A stretch of 64,000 bases of DNA from NCBI RefSeq assembly GCF_002224125.1, contig NZ_NCSM01000065.1, positions 8,016 to 72,015 on the forward strand, written 5' to 3'. Below the pieces are notes generated by a model, which made no database searches, was not told where the DNA came from, and worked only from the letters and a program-made list of their open reading frames with translations. Numbering within the stretch: the stretch's first letter is position 1; the number at the start of each line of letters is the position of its first letter. The DNA is from Streptomyces sp. NBS 14/10 (lineage in GTDB: Bacteria; Actinomycetota; Actinomycetes; Streptomycetales; Streptomycetaceae). Shown here one piece after another: positions 35,285-43,596 of the stretch. Both the position numbers and the translations under genes were made by a program.

Positions 35285-35887
35285 TCAGGAGACGAGTACG
35301 CCCGAAGTGACCGCGATCTCGGGGTGGCGGCGCATCTCCCCCGTGCACTCGTACCGCTTGAGCGGATCCCGGCCCGCGTCCGGGCCGCCGAGCACCACCC
35401 GGTGCCTGGAATCCGCCACGGTGGTCTCCGCGAAGGTGCAGACGATCTGCGCGAGCGCGTACGACTGAAGCTCCTCCGGCAGCCGGTTCAGCCGCAGCGC
35501 GCCGTCCGGGTCGCCCTTGGCCGGTCCGGAGATCCGCACCCAGTCCTCGACCGCGGTGGAGAACCCCGCCTCCTCCTCGGCCCTCGACGGCGGCTCCTGC
35601 ATCTGGTCCAGCAGCGCACGGGCGACCTGAAGCGGCTCGGGCGGCGCCTTCTCGTCCGTCAACCGCGCCGACCGGCTCACCGAGAGGATCCGCGAGGTGC
35701 AGATCAGATAGACCCGTACGGTGACCCGGCCCGCCCCCTCGGCCGACCGGCCGGGCTCGGGCGCCTGACACGACGCGCGCGAGGGGGCGGGGCCCGCGTC
35801 GACCGGCACCGACGTACCGCGGATGCCGCATCCCGAGGCCAGCAGTGCCACCGCCCCGAGCAGCGCGCCCGCCGCTCGCCGCCTCAT
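35285..35887 (-). CDS. Lipoprotein of the afsQ operon
   Basis: A 200-residue predicted lipoprotein with lipobox LLASGC (Cys20). The C-terminal half contains EEAGFSTAVEDWVRISGPAKGDPDGALRL and YALAQIVCTFAETT, typical of small GerMN-like actinobacterial lipoproteins linked to two-component systems; the exact family is not certain. Its ATG overlaps the stop of afsQ2 (ATGA), so it is translationally coupled to the kinase. A role in sensing or signalling at the membrane together with AfsQ2 is inferred from the coupling. Confidence 0.78.
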   Translation of the reverse strand: MRRRAAGALLGAVALLASGCGIRGTSVPVDAGPAPSRASCQAPEPGRSAEGAGRVTVRVYLICTSRILSVSRSARLTDEKAPPEPLQVARALLDQMQEPPSRAEEEAGFSTAVEDWVRISGPAKGDPDGALRLNRLPEELQSYALAQIVCTFAETTVADSRHRVVLGGPDAGRDPLKRYECTGEMRRHPEIAVTSGVLVS

Positions 35888-37509
35888 CGCTCGCTCCCCT
35901 CGTCCGGGCCGTCCTGGCCGCCCTGCCGGTCGCCACCCTCGCCACCGCTCTGGCCGCCGCCCTCGCTACCGCCTTGGTCCGGTTCGCTCAGCCGTGAGGC
36001 GTCCATGGGCAGCCGCAGCGTGAAGACGGCTCCGCCGTCGGGAGAGTTGTCCGCGGTGATCTCGCCGCCGTGGATATGCGCGTTCTCCAGCGCGATCGAC
36101 AGGCCGAGTCCGCTGCCCTCCGACCGGGGCCGGGAGGCGCTGGCCTTGTAGAAGCGGTCGAAGACATGCGGAAGCACATCCTCGGGGATGCCCGGGCCGT
36201 GGTCCCGGACCCGGATCAGCAGATCGTCGTCCTCGGGCCGCACCGAGACCCGCACCGGCGAGCCGCCGTGCTTGAGGGCGTTCCCGATCAGATTGGCGAG
36301 GATGACGTCCAGCCGCCGGGGGTCGAGCCGGGCCATGATGCCGCGCTCCGCGTCGAGCTCGACGGCGTCCAGCCAGGCCCGGGCGTCGATGCAGGCCGTC
36401 ACCTGGTCCGCGACGTCGACGTCGTCCAGGACCAGCCGTGCCGTGCCCGCGTCGAAGCGGGTCACCTCCATCAGATTCTCCACCAGGTCGTTCAGTCGCC
36501 GCGTCTCGCTGACCACCAGCTGCACCGCCGGGGCGATCATCGGGTCGAGCGCGTCGGTCTCCTCCTCCAGCACCTCAGTCACCGCCGTGATCGCGGTGAG
36601 CGGGGTACGCAGCTCATGCGACATGTCCGCGACGAAGCGCCGGCTGGACGCCTCCCGCGCGCTCAGCTCCTCCACCCGCTTCTCCAACCGCTCCGCGGCC
36701 CGGTTGAAGGTACGGGAGAGATTGGCGAGCTCATCGGTGCCGGAGACCTCGAGCCGGGTGTCGAGATGCCCCTCGCCCAGCCGGTGCGCCGCCTCGCCAA
36801 GACGCTGCACCGGCCGCAGCACGGTGGCCGCGGCGGCCTGCGCGAGCAGCGCGGAGCCGATCAGCGCGAGGGCGGTGGCGATGCCCAGGGACCAGGCCAG
36901 GGAGTTGAGGTCCTGGCGCTCGGTCTCCAGGGATTTGAGCATGTAGCCGGTCGGCCCGCCGCCGTTCACGTGGGCCCCGCCGATCAGATACGGGGTGCCC
37001 TGCAGCGTGATCCGCTGCCAGTAGAGGTGATACGGGGAGGTATTGGAGCCCGCGACGGCGCGTTTCTTGTCGACCGCGCTCCGTAGTGCATCGGGCACCG
37101 TCTTGAGTGTCAGCAGATCGTCCGCTGAGGCAGCGGTGCACGGGCCGCCGCCCTCGGTCCGGGCGATCAGCAGCACCTCGTACTTCTGGCTGTTGTCCGC
37201 CATCCGATCCGCGGCGTCCTGCAATTCGGGACAAGTCGGCACGGCGGGCAGCGGGTCCGTGGCCTCCTTCAGCGACTTGCTGAAGTCGTCCAGCGCGGCG
37301 TCCTGGGTGCGTGTGAGCACCGCGTCACGATTCAGCCAGTACGCGATCGCCGACGCGGACACGGCGGCCGCCAGCGCCACCAGACCGAAGACGAGCATCA
37401 GCCGCAGCCGCAGGCTCAGCCACCGCAACAGCCCCGCGGCCCAGCCACGCGCCCGGCTGGGCTTCCCTCCCCCAGCTACCGCTGGGTGGTGCCCCCTCTC
37501 CGCGCTCAA
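35884..37509 (-). CDS. afsQ2: AfsQ2 sensor histidine kinase
   Basis: A 541-residue sensor kinase. TM1 is near residues 37-59 and TM2 near 206-230, with an extracytoplasmic domain between, then HAMP (about 229-282), HisKA with FVADMSHELRTPLTAIT (phospho-acceptor His298), and HATPase_c with NLIGNALKHGG, VRDHGPGIP and GSGLGLSIALE. The C-terminal tail is Gly/Asp/Gln-rich. No ATG or GTG was found near the N-terminus; the most likely start is TTG at 37509. Codons 6-15 (encoding GHHPAVAGGG) are a copy of a 30-bp hairpin repeat also found at 16991-17020, so the original N-terminus may have been altered. It is inferred to pair with AfsQ1. Confidence 0.9.
   Translation of the reverse strand: MSAERGHHPAVAGGGKPSRARGWAAGLLRWLSLRLRLMLVFGLVALAAAVSASAIAYWLNRDAVLTRTQDAALDDFSKSLKEATDPLPAVPTCPELQDAADRMADNSQKYEVLLIARTEGGGPCTAASADDLLTLKTVPDALRSAVDKKRAVAGSNTSPYHLYWQRITLQGTPYLIGGAHVNGGGPTGYMLKSLETERQDLNSLAWSLGIATALALIGSALLAQAAAATVLRPVQRLGEAAHRLGEGHLDTRLEVSGTDELANLSRTFNRAAERLEKRVEELSAREASSRRFVADMSHELRTPLTAITAVTEVLEEETDALDPMIAPAVQLVVSETRRLNDLVENLMEVTRFDAGTARLVLDDVDVADQVTACIDARAWLDAVELDAERGIMARLDPRRLDVILANLIGNALKHGGSPVRVSVRPEDDDLLIRVRDHGPGIPEDVLPHVFDRFYKASASRPRSEGSGLGLSIALENAHIHGGEITADNSPDGGAVFTLRLPMDASRLSEPDQGGSEGGGQSGGEGGDRQGGQDGPDEGSER
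37467..37496. repeat. 30-bp hairpin repeat, copy B, inside the afsQ2 N-terminal codons
   Basis: On the minus strand this is a 29/30 match to copy A at 16991-17020, with the CCCAGC-GGTA-GCTGGG hairpin at its core. It is translated as part of residues 5-15 of AfsQ2. Confidence 0.88.
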
Positions 37510-37525
37510 CGCTTCGCTACCCCGC

Positions 37526-38212
37526 TCACTGTGGCGTGTCCAGCCGGTATCCGACCCCGCGCACCGTACGGATCAGCGTCGGGGACGACGGTACGTCCTC
37601 CACCTTCGCGCGCAGTCGCTGTACGCAGGCGTCCACCAGCCGGGAGTCACCGAGATAGTCGTGCTCCCACACCAGCCGCAGCAGCTGCTGCCGCGACAGC
37701 GCCTGCCCCGGTCTGCGGCTCAGCTCCAGCAGCAGCCGCAGTTCAGTGGGGGTGAGCTGGAGGTCCTGGCCGTTCTTGGTCACGGTCATGGCCGCGCGGT
37801 CGATGACCAGAGAGCCGAACGACGCCGAGTCATTGGCCTCCCGCTCACCGCGGCGCAGCACCGCACGGATCCGGGCGTCGAGCACCCGCCCCTGTACGGG
37901 CTTGACCACATAGTCGTCCGCGCCCGACTCAAGACCGACCACGACGTCGATGTCATCGCTCCGCGCGGTCAGCAAGATGATCGGCAGCTGGTCGGTGCGC
38001 CGGATGCGGCGGCACACCTCGAAGCCGTCGATGCCGGGCAGCATCACATCCAGCACGATCAGATCCGGCCGCTGCTCGCGCAGCAGTTTCAGGCCGTCCT
38101 CGCCGGTCGCCGCCGTCGCCACGCGGTGGCCCTGGCGGGACAGGGAGAGTTCGAGGGCCGTGCGGATGGCGTCGTCGTCCTCGATCAGCAGAAGGAAAGG
38201 CACGTTGGTCAT
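37526..38212 (-). CDS. afsQ1: AfsQ1 response regulator (OmpR/PhoB type)
   Basis: A 228-residue response regulator. The receiver domain has the acidic pocket IEDDD (11-14), phospho-acceptor Asp55 in LIVLDVMLPG, Thr in LLTARSDD and Lys in YVVKPV. The C-terminal winged helix includes LTPTELRLLLELSRRPGQALSRQQLLRLVWEHDYLGDSRLVDACVQRLRAKVED in segments. In S. coelicolor AfsQ1 controls antibiotic production and nitrogen-related genes and binds GTnAC-n6-GTnAC. Such a site is found at 38280-38295. It is first in the afsQ1-afsQ2-lipoprotein operon, divergent from sigQ. Confidence 0.93.
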   Translation of the reverse strand: MTNVPFLLLIEDDDAIRTALELSLSRQGHRVATAATGEDGLKLLREQRPDLIVLDVMLPGIDGFEVCRRIRRTDQLPIILLTARSDDIDVVVGLESGADDYVVKPVQGRVLDARIRAVLRRGEREANDSASFGSLVIDRAAMTVTKNGQDLQLTPTELRLLLELSRRPGQALSRQQLLRLVWEHDYLGDSRLVDACVQRLRAKVEDVPSSPTLIRTVRGVGYRLDTPQ

Positions 38213-38253
38213 TCTGGCCTACAAGGGGCCTGTAGTTCGACCGTCAGGCAGTC

Positions 38254-38273
38254 AGGAGGTTCATTCACCTCCT
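38254..38273. promoter_or_regulatory. Inverted repeat in the afsQ1/sigQ intergenic region
   Basis: AGGAGGT and ACCTCCT are exact complements separated by 6 bp, 42 bp upstream of the afsQ1 start. Confidence 0.45.
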
Positions 38274-38279
38274 ACCCCT

Positions 38280-38295
38280 GTGACGAGCCTGTGAC
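38280..38295. promoter_or_regulatory. AfsQ1-binding box
   Basis: GTGAC-GAGCCT-GTGAC matches the published AfsQ1 consensus GTnAC-n6-GTnAC exactly, in the divergent afsQ1/sigQ region, as reported for S. coelicolor. Confidence 0.8.
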
Positions 38296-38406
38296 AGTCG
38301 GCAGACAGGGCCATGAAACTGGCCCGGCAATCTTTTGGGCACCGGGAGGAACGCAGACCCGGGAAGCACAAGGAACCGAGCAAGCTCTACCGACGGGGGG
38401 CGCGAC

Positions 38407-39231
38407 ATGAACACACTGCACTTCAACAACGCCAGCGCAGTCATTCGCACGCGCCTCCACGACGCCGGCCGGAGCAACGAGAAGTCCGGTGCCGTGAGCG
38501 GGCGGGGGTGCGCTCGCGGCGCCGGGCGTCAGCGGCCTCCTTATGTGGTGGCCATTGACGCGTACACGGGGGCCCCTGGGAACACGGGCCCGGGGGGACC
38601 GGTGGAGCCGGCCGGCTCCAAGGAAGAGGGGGGCTCCGCGGACCAGGGGGGCCGCGGAGGAAGCGGGGGAAGCTCGTACAGGGAGGCATCGGGGGAGCGG
38701 TGCGGGACGTCGGAGGTGGAATTCACCGCCTACGTCCAAGAGCGCCGCGCCTCCCTGTACGCCACCGCCTACCACCTGACCGGTGACCGGTTCGAGGCCG
38801 AGGACCTGCTGCAGAGCGCGCTGTTCTCGACCTACCGGGCCTGGGACCGGATCAGTGACAAGGCGGCGGTCGGCGGCTATCTGCGCCGCACCATGACCAA
38901 TCTGCACATCAGCGCCTGGCGTCGGCGCAAGCTCAACGAGTACCCGACGGAGGAGCTGCCGGAGACGGCGGGAGACCACGACGCGATGCGCGGCACCGAG
39001 CTGCGCGCCGTGCTGTGGCAGGCCCTGGCCCGGCTGCCCGAGCTGCAGCGCACGATGCTGGTGCTGCGCTACTACGAGGGCCGGACGGACCCGGAGATCG
39101 CGGACATTCTCAACATCAGTGTCGGAACGGTCAAAAGCGGCATCTGGCGCTCGCTGCGCCGGCTGCGCGAGGACGAAGCCCTCAGCTTCGGCCGGGACGA
39201 GGAGGAGTCCTTCGGCGAGCTTGTCGCCTGA
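38407..39231 (+). CDS. sigQ: SigQ, ECF sigma factor
   Basis: A 274-residue ECF sigma factor. The first 110 residues are a Gly/Ser-rich low-complexity extension. Region 2 follows (FTAYVQERRASLYATAYHLTGDRFEAEDLLQSALFSTYRAWDRI), then region 4 (LARLPELQRTMLVLRYYEGRTDPEIADILNISVGTVKSGIWRSLRRLRE in parts). It resembles the SigE-family ECF group and holds the sigQ position, divergent from afsQ1 with an AfsQ1 box between them. In S. coelicolor sigQ acts opposite to afsQ1/Q2 in antibiotic control. The ATG at 38407 is preceded by a G-run; the N-terminal extension might be shorter if an internal start is used. Confidence 0.88.
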   Translation: MNTLHFNNASAVIRTRLHDAGRSNEKSGAVSGRGCARGAGRQRPPYVVAIDAYTGAPGNTGPGGPVEPAGSKEEGGSADQGGRGGSGGSSYREASGERCGTSEVEFTAYVQERRASLYATAYHLTGDRFEAEDLLQSALFSTYRAWDRISDKAAVGGYLRRTMTNLHISAWRRRKLNEYPTEELPETAGDHDAMRGTELRAVLWQALARLPELQRTMLVLRYYEGRTDPEIADILNISVGTVKSGIWRSLRRLREDEALSFGRDEEESFGELVA

Positions 39232-39237
39232 GGATGA

Positions 39238-39335
39238 ACGGGGGATACGGGGGAAAGCGGGGGGACCACGGGGGCCGGCGTTCGGGGGAGCGTCGGTAGT
39301 ACGGGGGAAGCACGGGGGATCACGGGGGAAACGAG
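39238..39335. repeat. Irregular G5-rich repeats downstream of sigQ
   Basis: ACGGGGGA-type units recur about seven times with 8-20 bp spacing between the sigQ stop and its terminator. Clustered G5 runs on the coding strand could form G-quadruplexes in DNA or mRNA. Confidence 0.65.
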
Positions 39336-39376
39336 CGGGTCCGGACGGCCGGGGGGTCTGTCCGGGCCCGTCTTTT
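39336..39376 (+). terminator. Hairpin with T-tract after sigQ
   Basis: CGGGTCCGGAC (39336-39346) pairs with GTCCGGGCCCG (39360-39370) with one mismatch, followed by TCTTTT. Confidence 0.75.
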
Positions 39377-39408
39377 CGTTACGCCGTTACGCCGTTACGC
39401 CGTTACGT
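39377..39408. repeat. Four 8-bp units CGTTACGC
   Basis: Three exact units and one ending in T follow the sigQ terminator directly. Confidence 0.85.
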
Positions 39409-39452
39409 CAAGCGGCATCGCGCTGTCGCCGCGGCACATCCAGGCGCGCGCC

Positions 39453-40115
39453 TCAAGAGGTCCTGCTCGGCGACGCCGGCTCCGCGGTTCTCGGGCTGGC
39501 GCAGGCCCGGCCGGAGGCCGCGGCGGCGGCGATCCGGCCCAGCGCGACATCCTTCCCGCACGGATACGCCCCGAGCGCCGTATGCCGCGCCACGATGCCG
39601 CGCTCCGCGCGCATCAGCCGCCAGCCGCGCCGCAGCAGATAGGGCGCGGACTTGCGCCCCTCCCGCAGATCGCGCAGCAGCCGGCGGCGGAAGGTGGTGG
39701 AGGGGCGGCCGCGCAGGCACAGGGCGTCGGCGAGGAGGCCGAGCGCGCGGCAGCGCTCGATGATGTCGGCGGCGAAGATCCCCTCGGCGATGAAAAGCGG
39801 CGAACGACCTATGTCCAGCGGCTCGGCGCCGACGCGGGCGCTGGTGGCGATGTCGTACACCGGCACTGTCGTACGGGACGTACGGCACAGCGCCTCGATC
39901 GCCGCGACCGCGCCGTCCGCGTCCCATGACAGCGGCGAGTCCCAGTCGGCGCCCGCCCCGCCCGGGAGTTGCGGCAGCGAGGGGTCGTCGCCCTCCTTGT
40001 AGAAGTCGTCCAGGTTGAGCACGGGCAGGCCGGTGCGGGCCGCCAGGGACGACTTTCCGGAGCCGGAGGGGCCGGAAAGCAGGACGATGCGGGCGGCTAT
40101 GGGAGGACTGGTCAC
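39453..40115 (-). CDS. Uridine kinase-like P-loop kinase
   Basis: A 220-residue nucleoside kinase-like protein. The Walker A motif is LLSGPSGSGKSSLA, followed by VLNLDDFYKEGDD, in which Asp and Tyr are typical of uridine kinases, and later VPVYDIATS and FIAEGIFA. The expected reaction is ATP-dependent phosphorylation of uridine or cytidine. The start is placed at GTG 40115 because the sequence upstream is not protein-like; CACACT lies 8 nt before it. It is downstream of the deoC-ALDH operon on the same strand, which suits nucleoside salvage. Confidence 0.8.
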   Translation of the reverse strand: MTSPPIAARIVLLSGPSGSGKSSLAARTGLPVLNLDDFYKEGDDPSLPQLPGGAGADWDSPLSWDADGAVAAIEALCRTSRTTVPVYDIATSARVGAEPLDIGRSPLFIAEGIFAADIIERCRALGLLADALCLRGRPSTTFRRRLLRDLREGRKSAPYLLRRGWRLMRAERGIVARHTALGAYPCGKDVALGRIAAAAASGRACASPRTAEPASPSRTS

Positions 40116-40210
40116 GGGATACCAGTGTGAGGCATGGCGCCGCCGGAGGGACCCCTCAGGTCGTGTGGTGTTCCCCCGGCGGTCGCGCGGCGTTCGCCCG
40201 GTGCGGTGTG

Positions 40211-41122
40211 CTAGACGCCCATCGGGTGCCACACCGTCTTCGTCTCCAGGAAGGCCAACAGCCGGGCCGTGCCCGGGTCGGCCGACCAATCCACAGGCTG
40301 TGGACGGACGACGCGCTTGAGGTTGTCCGCGGCGGCCTCCTCCAGTGAGCGGGCCAACTCCGCGTCCGCACCCGCGCCCGCGAGGTCGATCGCGTTGACG
40401 TCCTGATGGGCGGCGAGCGGGGTGGCGATCTCGGCGGTGCGGCCGGAGAGCACGTTGACCACGCCGCCCGGGAGGTCCGAGGTGGCCAGGACCTCGCCGA
40501 GGGACAGGGCCGGGAGCGGGGCGCGCTCGCTGGCCACGACCACGGCCGTGTTGCCCGTGACGATCGCCGGGGCGATCACGGAGACCAGCCCGAGGAACGA
40601 CGACTCCTGCGGCGCCAGCACGGCCACCACACCGGTCGGCTCCGGCGTGGAGAGGTTGAAGTACGGGCCCGCGACCGGGTTGGCGGCCCCGGCGATCTGG
40701 GCGACCTTGTCGGACCAGCCCGCGTACCAGACCCAGCGGTCGATCGCGGCGTCCACGACGGCGGCGGCCTTGGACTTGCCAAGCCCCTCGGCGTCGCCGA
40801 CCTCCCGCGCGAACTGCTCGCGGCGGCCCTCCAGCATCTCCGCGACGCGGTAGAGGATCTGGCCGCGGTTGTACGCCGTGGCCCCCGACCAGCCGCCGAA
40901 CGCCTTGCGGGCGGCGACGACCGCGTCGCGCGCGTCCTTGCGGGAGGAGAGCGGCGCGTTGGCGAGCCAGCGGTCTTTGCCCGCCGCGCCAGCGGCTGAT
41001 GTCGCTGTCGTCACCTCGTACACCCGCCCGCTCTCGGACCGGGGGAACTTGCCCCCGACGAAAAGCTTGTAGGTCTTGAGAACGCCCAGGCGCTCGTCAT
41101 GCTTTTCGGACTTCTCAGACAT
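40211..41122 (-). CDS. Aldehyde dehydrogenase-like protein lacking the catalytic half
   Basis: A 303-residue protein matching the N-terminal NAD-binding half of the ALDH fold (KLFVGGKFPRSESGRVYEV, YNRGQILYRVAEMLEGRREQF, VVAVLAPQESSFLGLVSVIAPAIVTGNTAVVV). It ends before the region that holds the catalytic Cys, and the Glu-bearing ELGGK motif is absent. It overlaps the full-length ALDH upstream by 8 bp. No frameshift or remnant of the missing half is seen downstream, so it looks like a genuine short protein. Two-domain ALDH16 proteins have a second, inactive ALDH domain; this pair may be a split version. The role is probably structural or regulatory. Confidence 0.8.
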   Translation of the reverse strand: MSEKSEKHDERLGVLKTYKLFVGGKFPRSESGRVYEVTTATSAAGAAGKDRWLANAPLSSRKDARDAVVAARKAFGGWSGATAYNRGQILYRVAEMLEGRREQFAREVGDAEGLGKSKAAAVVDAAIDRWVWYAGWSDKVAQIAGAANPVAGPYFNLSTPEPTGVVAVLAPQESSFLGLVSVIAPAIVTGNTAVVVASERAPLPALSLGEVLATSDLPGGVVNVLSGRTAEIATPLAAHQDVNAIDLAGAGADAELARSLEEAAADNLKRVVRPQPVDWSADPGTARLLAFLETKTVWHPMGV

Positions 41123-42566
41123 CGAGGTACGCCTCCAGGCCGTGGCGGCCGCCCTCGCGACCGTAACCGGACTCCTTGTAGCCGCCGAACGGAGAGGCCG
41201 GGTCGAACTTGTTGAAGGTGTTGGACCACACCACACCCGCCCGGAGCTTGTTCGCCATCCACAGGATGCGCGAGCCCTTCTCGGTCCAGATGCCGGCGGA
41301 CAGCCCGTACGGGGTGTTGTTGGCCTTCGCGACCGCCTCTTCCGGGGTGCGGAAGGTGAGGACGGAGAGCACCGGGCCGAAGATCTCCTCGCGTGCGATG
41401 CGGTGTGCCTGGGTGACGCCGGTGAACAGGGTGGGCGCGAACCAGTAGCCGGAGGCGGGCAGTTCGCACTCCGGGGCCCAGCGCTCGGCGCCCTCGGCCT
41501 CTCCCGCGTCCGCGAGGGTACGGATCCGGGCCAGCTGCTCGGCCGAGTTGATCGCGCCGATGTCGGTGTTCTTGTCCAGCGGATCGCCGACCCGGAGGGT
41601 GCGCATACGGCGCTTGAGCGCGTCGAGCAGCTCGTCCTGGATCGACTCCTGGACCAGGAGCCGGGAGCCCGCGCAGCAGACGTGGCCCTGGTTGAAGAAG
41701 ATGCCGCCCACGATGCCCTCGACGGCCTGGTCGATCGGCGCGTCGTCGAAGACGATGTTGGCCGCCTTGCCGCCCAGTTCGAGGGTGACCTTCTTCTCCG
41801 TACCGGCGACCGTACGGGCGATGGCCTTGCCGACCTCGGTGGAGCCGGTGAAGGCGACCTTGTCGATCCCAGGGTGGGCCACCAGCTCGGCGCCCGTGGA
41901 GCCGTCGCCGGTGATGATGTTGACGACGCCCTTGGGCAGCCCGGCCTGGCGGCAGACGTCCGCGAAGAAGAGGGCGGACAGGGGGGTGGTCTCGGCGGGC
42001 TTGAGGACGACCGTGTTGCCCGCGGCGAGGGCGGGGGCGATCTTCCAGGCGAGCATCAGGAGCGGGAAGTTCCAGGGGATGACCTGGCCCGCGACGCCGA
42101 GCGGCTTCGGGTTGTCCCCGTAGCCCGCGTACTTCAGCTTGTCGGCCCAGCCCGCGTAGTAGAAGAAGTGCGCGGCGACCAGGGGGAGGTCGACGTCGCG
42201 CGATTCGCGGATCGGCTTGCCGTTGTCCAGCGACTCCAGGACGGCCAGCTCGCGCGAGCGCTCCTGGATGATGCGGGCGATGCGGAAGAGGTACTTGGCG
42301 CGCTCGGTGCCGGGCAGCGCGGACCACTTCCCGAAGGCCTTACGGGCCGCCTTGACCGCGCGGTCCACGTCCTCGGTGCCCGCGAGCGAGACTTCGGACA
42401 GCGTCTCCTCGGAGGCGGGGGAGACGGTCTTGAAGACCTTGCCGTCGGCGGCCTCGGCGAACTCGCCGTCGATGAAGAGCCCGTACGACGGGGCGATCTC
42501 GACGACGGAGCGGGACTCGGGCGCGGGCGCGTACTCGAACGCGTTCGTGATGGCTGGGTTCGTCAT
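41115..42566 (-). CDS. Aldehyde dehydrogenase (full length)
   Basis: A 483-residue NAD-dependent ALDH. Motifs are complete: VIPWNFPLLMLAWKIAPALAAGN (cofactor site), FTGSTEVGKAIA, VTLELGGKAANIVFDD with catalytic Glu, and FFNQGHVCCAGSRLLV with the catalytic Cys. The gene starts 7 bp after deoC, and its end overlaps the short ALDH-like gene. Acetaldehyde made by deoxyribose-phosphate aldolase is the obvious substrate candidate, so the pair would convert deoxyribose carbon to acetate. That is inferred from the operon. Confidence 0.9.
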   Translation of the reverse strand: MTNPAITNAFEYAPAPESRSVVEIAPSYGLFIDGEFAEAADGKVFKTVSPASEETLSEVSLAGTEDVDRAVKAARKAFGKWSALPGTERAKYLFRIARIIQERSRELAVLESLDNGKPIRESRDVDLPLVAAHFFYYAGWADKLKYAGYGDNPKPLGVAGQVIPWNFPLLMLAWKIAPALAAGNTVVLKPAETTPLSALFFADVCRQAGLPKGVVNIITGDGSTGAELVAHPGIDKVAFTGSTEVGKAIARTVAGTEKKVTLELGGKAANIVFDDAPIDQAVEGIVGGIFFNQGHVCCAGSRLLVQESIQDELLDALKRRMRTLRVGDPLDKNTDIGAINSAEQLARIRTLADAGEAEGAERWAPECELPASGYWFAPTLFTGVTQAHRIAREEIFGPVLSVLTFRTPEEAVAKANNTPYGLSAGIWTEKGSRILWMANKLRAGVVWSNTFNKFDPASPFGGYKESGYGREGGRHGLEAYLDV

Positions 42567-42573
42567 GGCAGTC

Positions 42574-43590
42574 TCAGTCCACCGTCACATAGTCGGGACC
42601 GGAGTACCGTCCGGTGCTCAGCTTCTGGCGCTGCATCAGCAGGTCGTTGAGGAGGCTGGAGGCGCCGAAGCGGAACCAGTCGGCCGTCAGCCAGTCCGCG
42701 CCCAGCGTCTCGTTGACCAGCACCAGGTACTTGATGGCGTCCTTGGAGGTACGGATGCCGCCCGCGGGCTTCACCCCGACCTGCACCCCGGTCGTGTCCC
42801 GGAAGTCGCGGACCGCCTCCAGCATGAGGAGGGTGACGGGGGGCGTCGCGTTGACCGCGACCTTGCCGGTGGAGGTCTTGATGAAGTCGGCGCCCGCGAG
42901 CATCGCCAGCCAGGAGGCGCGGCGCACATTGTCGTACGTCTGGAGCTCGCCGGTCTCGAAGATGACCTTGAGGTGGGCGGCGGTGCCGCTGCCGTCCGTA
43001 CGCCGGCACGCCTCCTTGACCTGTCGGATCTCCTCGAAGACCTGGAGATAGCGACCGGAGAGGAACGCGCCGCGGTCGATCACCATGTCGATCTCGTCGG
43101 CCCCGGCGGCCACGGCCTCCCGAGTGTCGGCGAGCTTGACGGCGAGCGCCGCCCGCCCGGAGGGGAAGGCGGTCGCGACGGAGGCCACATGGACCTCGGA
43201 CCCGCCCGCCTCGGCCAGGGCCTGCTTCGCGGTGGCGACCATGTCGGAGTAGACGCAGATCGCCGCGACCTTGGGGACGGAGCGGTCGGTCGGATCGGGG
43301 CTGACCCCCTTGGCGCACAGCGCCCGGACCTTGCCCGGGGTGTCCGCGCCCTCCAGGGTCGTCAGGTCGATCATGGAGATGGCCAGGTCGATGGCGTACG
43401 CCTTCGCCGTGGTCTTGATCGAGCGGGTGCCGAGCGCGGCGGCACGGGCCTGCAGGCCGACCGCGTCGACGCCCGGCAGGCCGTGCAGAAAGCGGCGCAG
43501 CGCGCCGTCGGTGGCGGTCACATCCGCCATCGACGCCAGTCGCTCGGCCGCCTCCGCGCCGTATGCGGGAACTGTGGTGGGCATGGTCAC
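42574..43590 (-). CDS. deoC: Deoxyribose-phosphate aldolase
   Basis: A 338-residue class I aldolase that splits deoxyribose 5-phosphate to glyceraldehyde 3-phosphate and acetaldehyde. The Schiff-base lysine is in GADFIKTSTGK and the second active-site lysine in VGVKPAGGIR. It has the longer, DERA-like N-terminus. The GTG at 43590 (then ACC ATG CCC) is chosen because TATGCT ends 6 nt before it, the leaderless pattern also seen at add. The promoter spacer holds the CTACGCGCGTAG palindrome. It heads an operon with two aldehyde dehydrogenase-like genes. Confidence 0.92.
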   Translation of the reverse strand: MTMPTTVPAYGAEAAERLASMADVTATDGALRRFLHGLPGVDAVGLQARAAALGTRSIKTTAKAYAIDLAISMIDLTTLEGADTPGKVRALCAKGVSPDPTDRSVPKVAAICVYSDMVATAKQALAEAGGSEVHVASVATAFPSGRAALAVKLADTREAVAAGADEIDMVIDRGAFLSGRYLQVFEEIRQVKEACRRTDGSGTAAHLKVIFETGELQTYDNVRRASWLAMLAGADFIKTSTGKVAVNATPPVTLLMLEAVRDFRDTTGVQVGVKPAGGIRTSKDAIKYLVLVNETLGADWLTADWFRFGASSLLNDLLMQRQKLSTGRYSGPDYVTVD

Positions 43591-43596
43591 CAGGGG

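Noticed and set aside
40211..41122. Short ALDH-like gene as a pseudogene
   Set aside because: It has a proper start, coupled overlap with the upstream gene, no internal stops, and no remnant of the missing half downstream. It is annotated as a gene.
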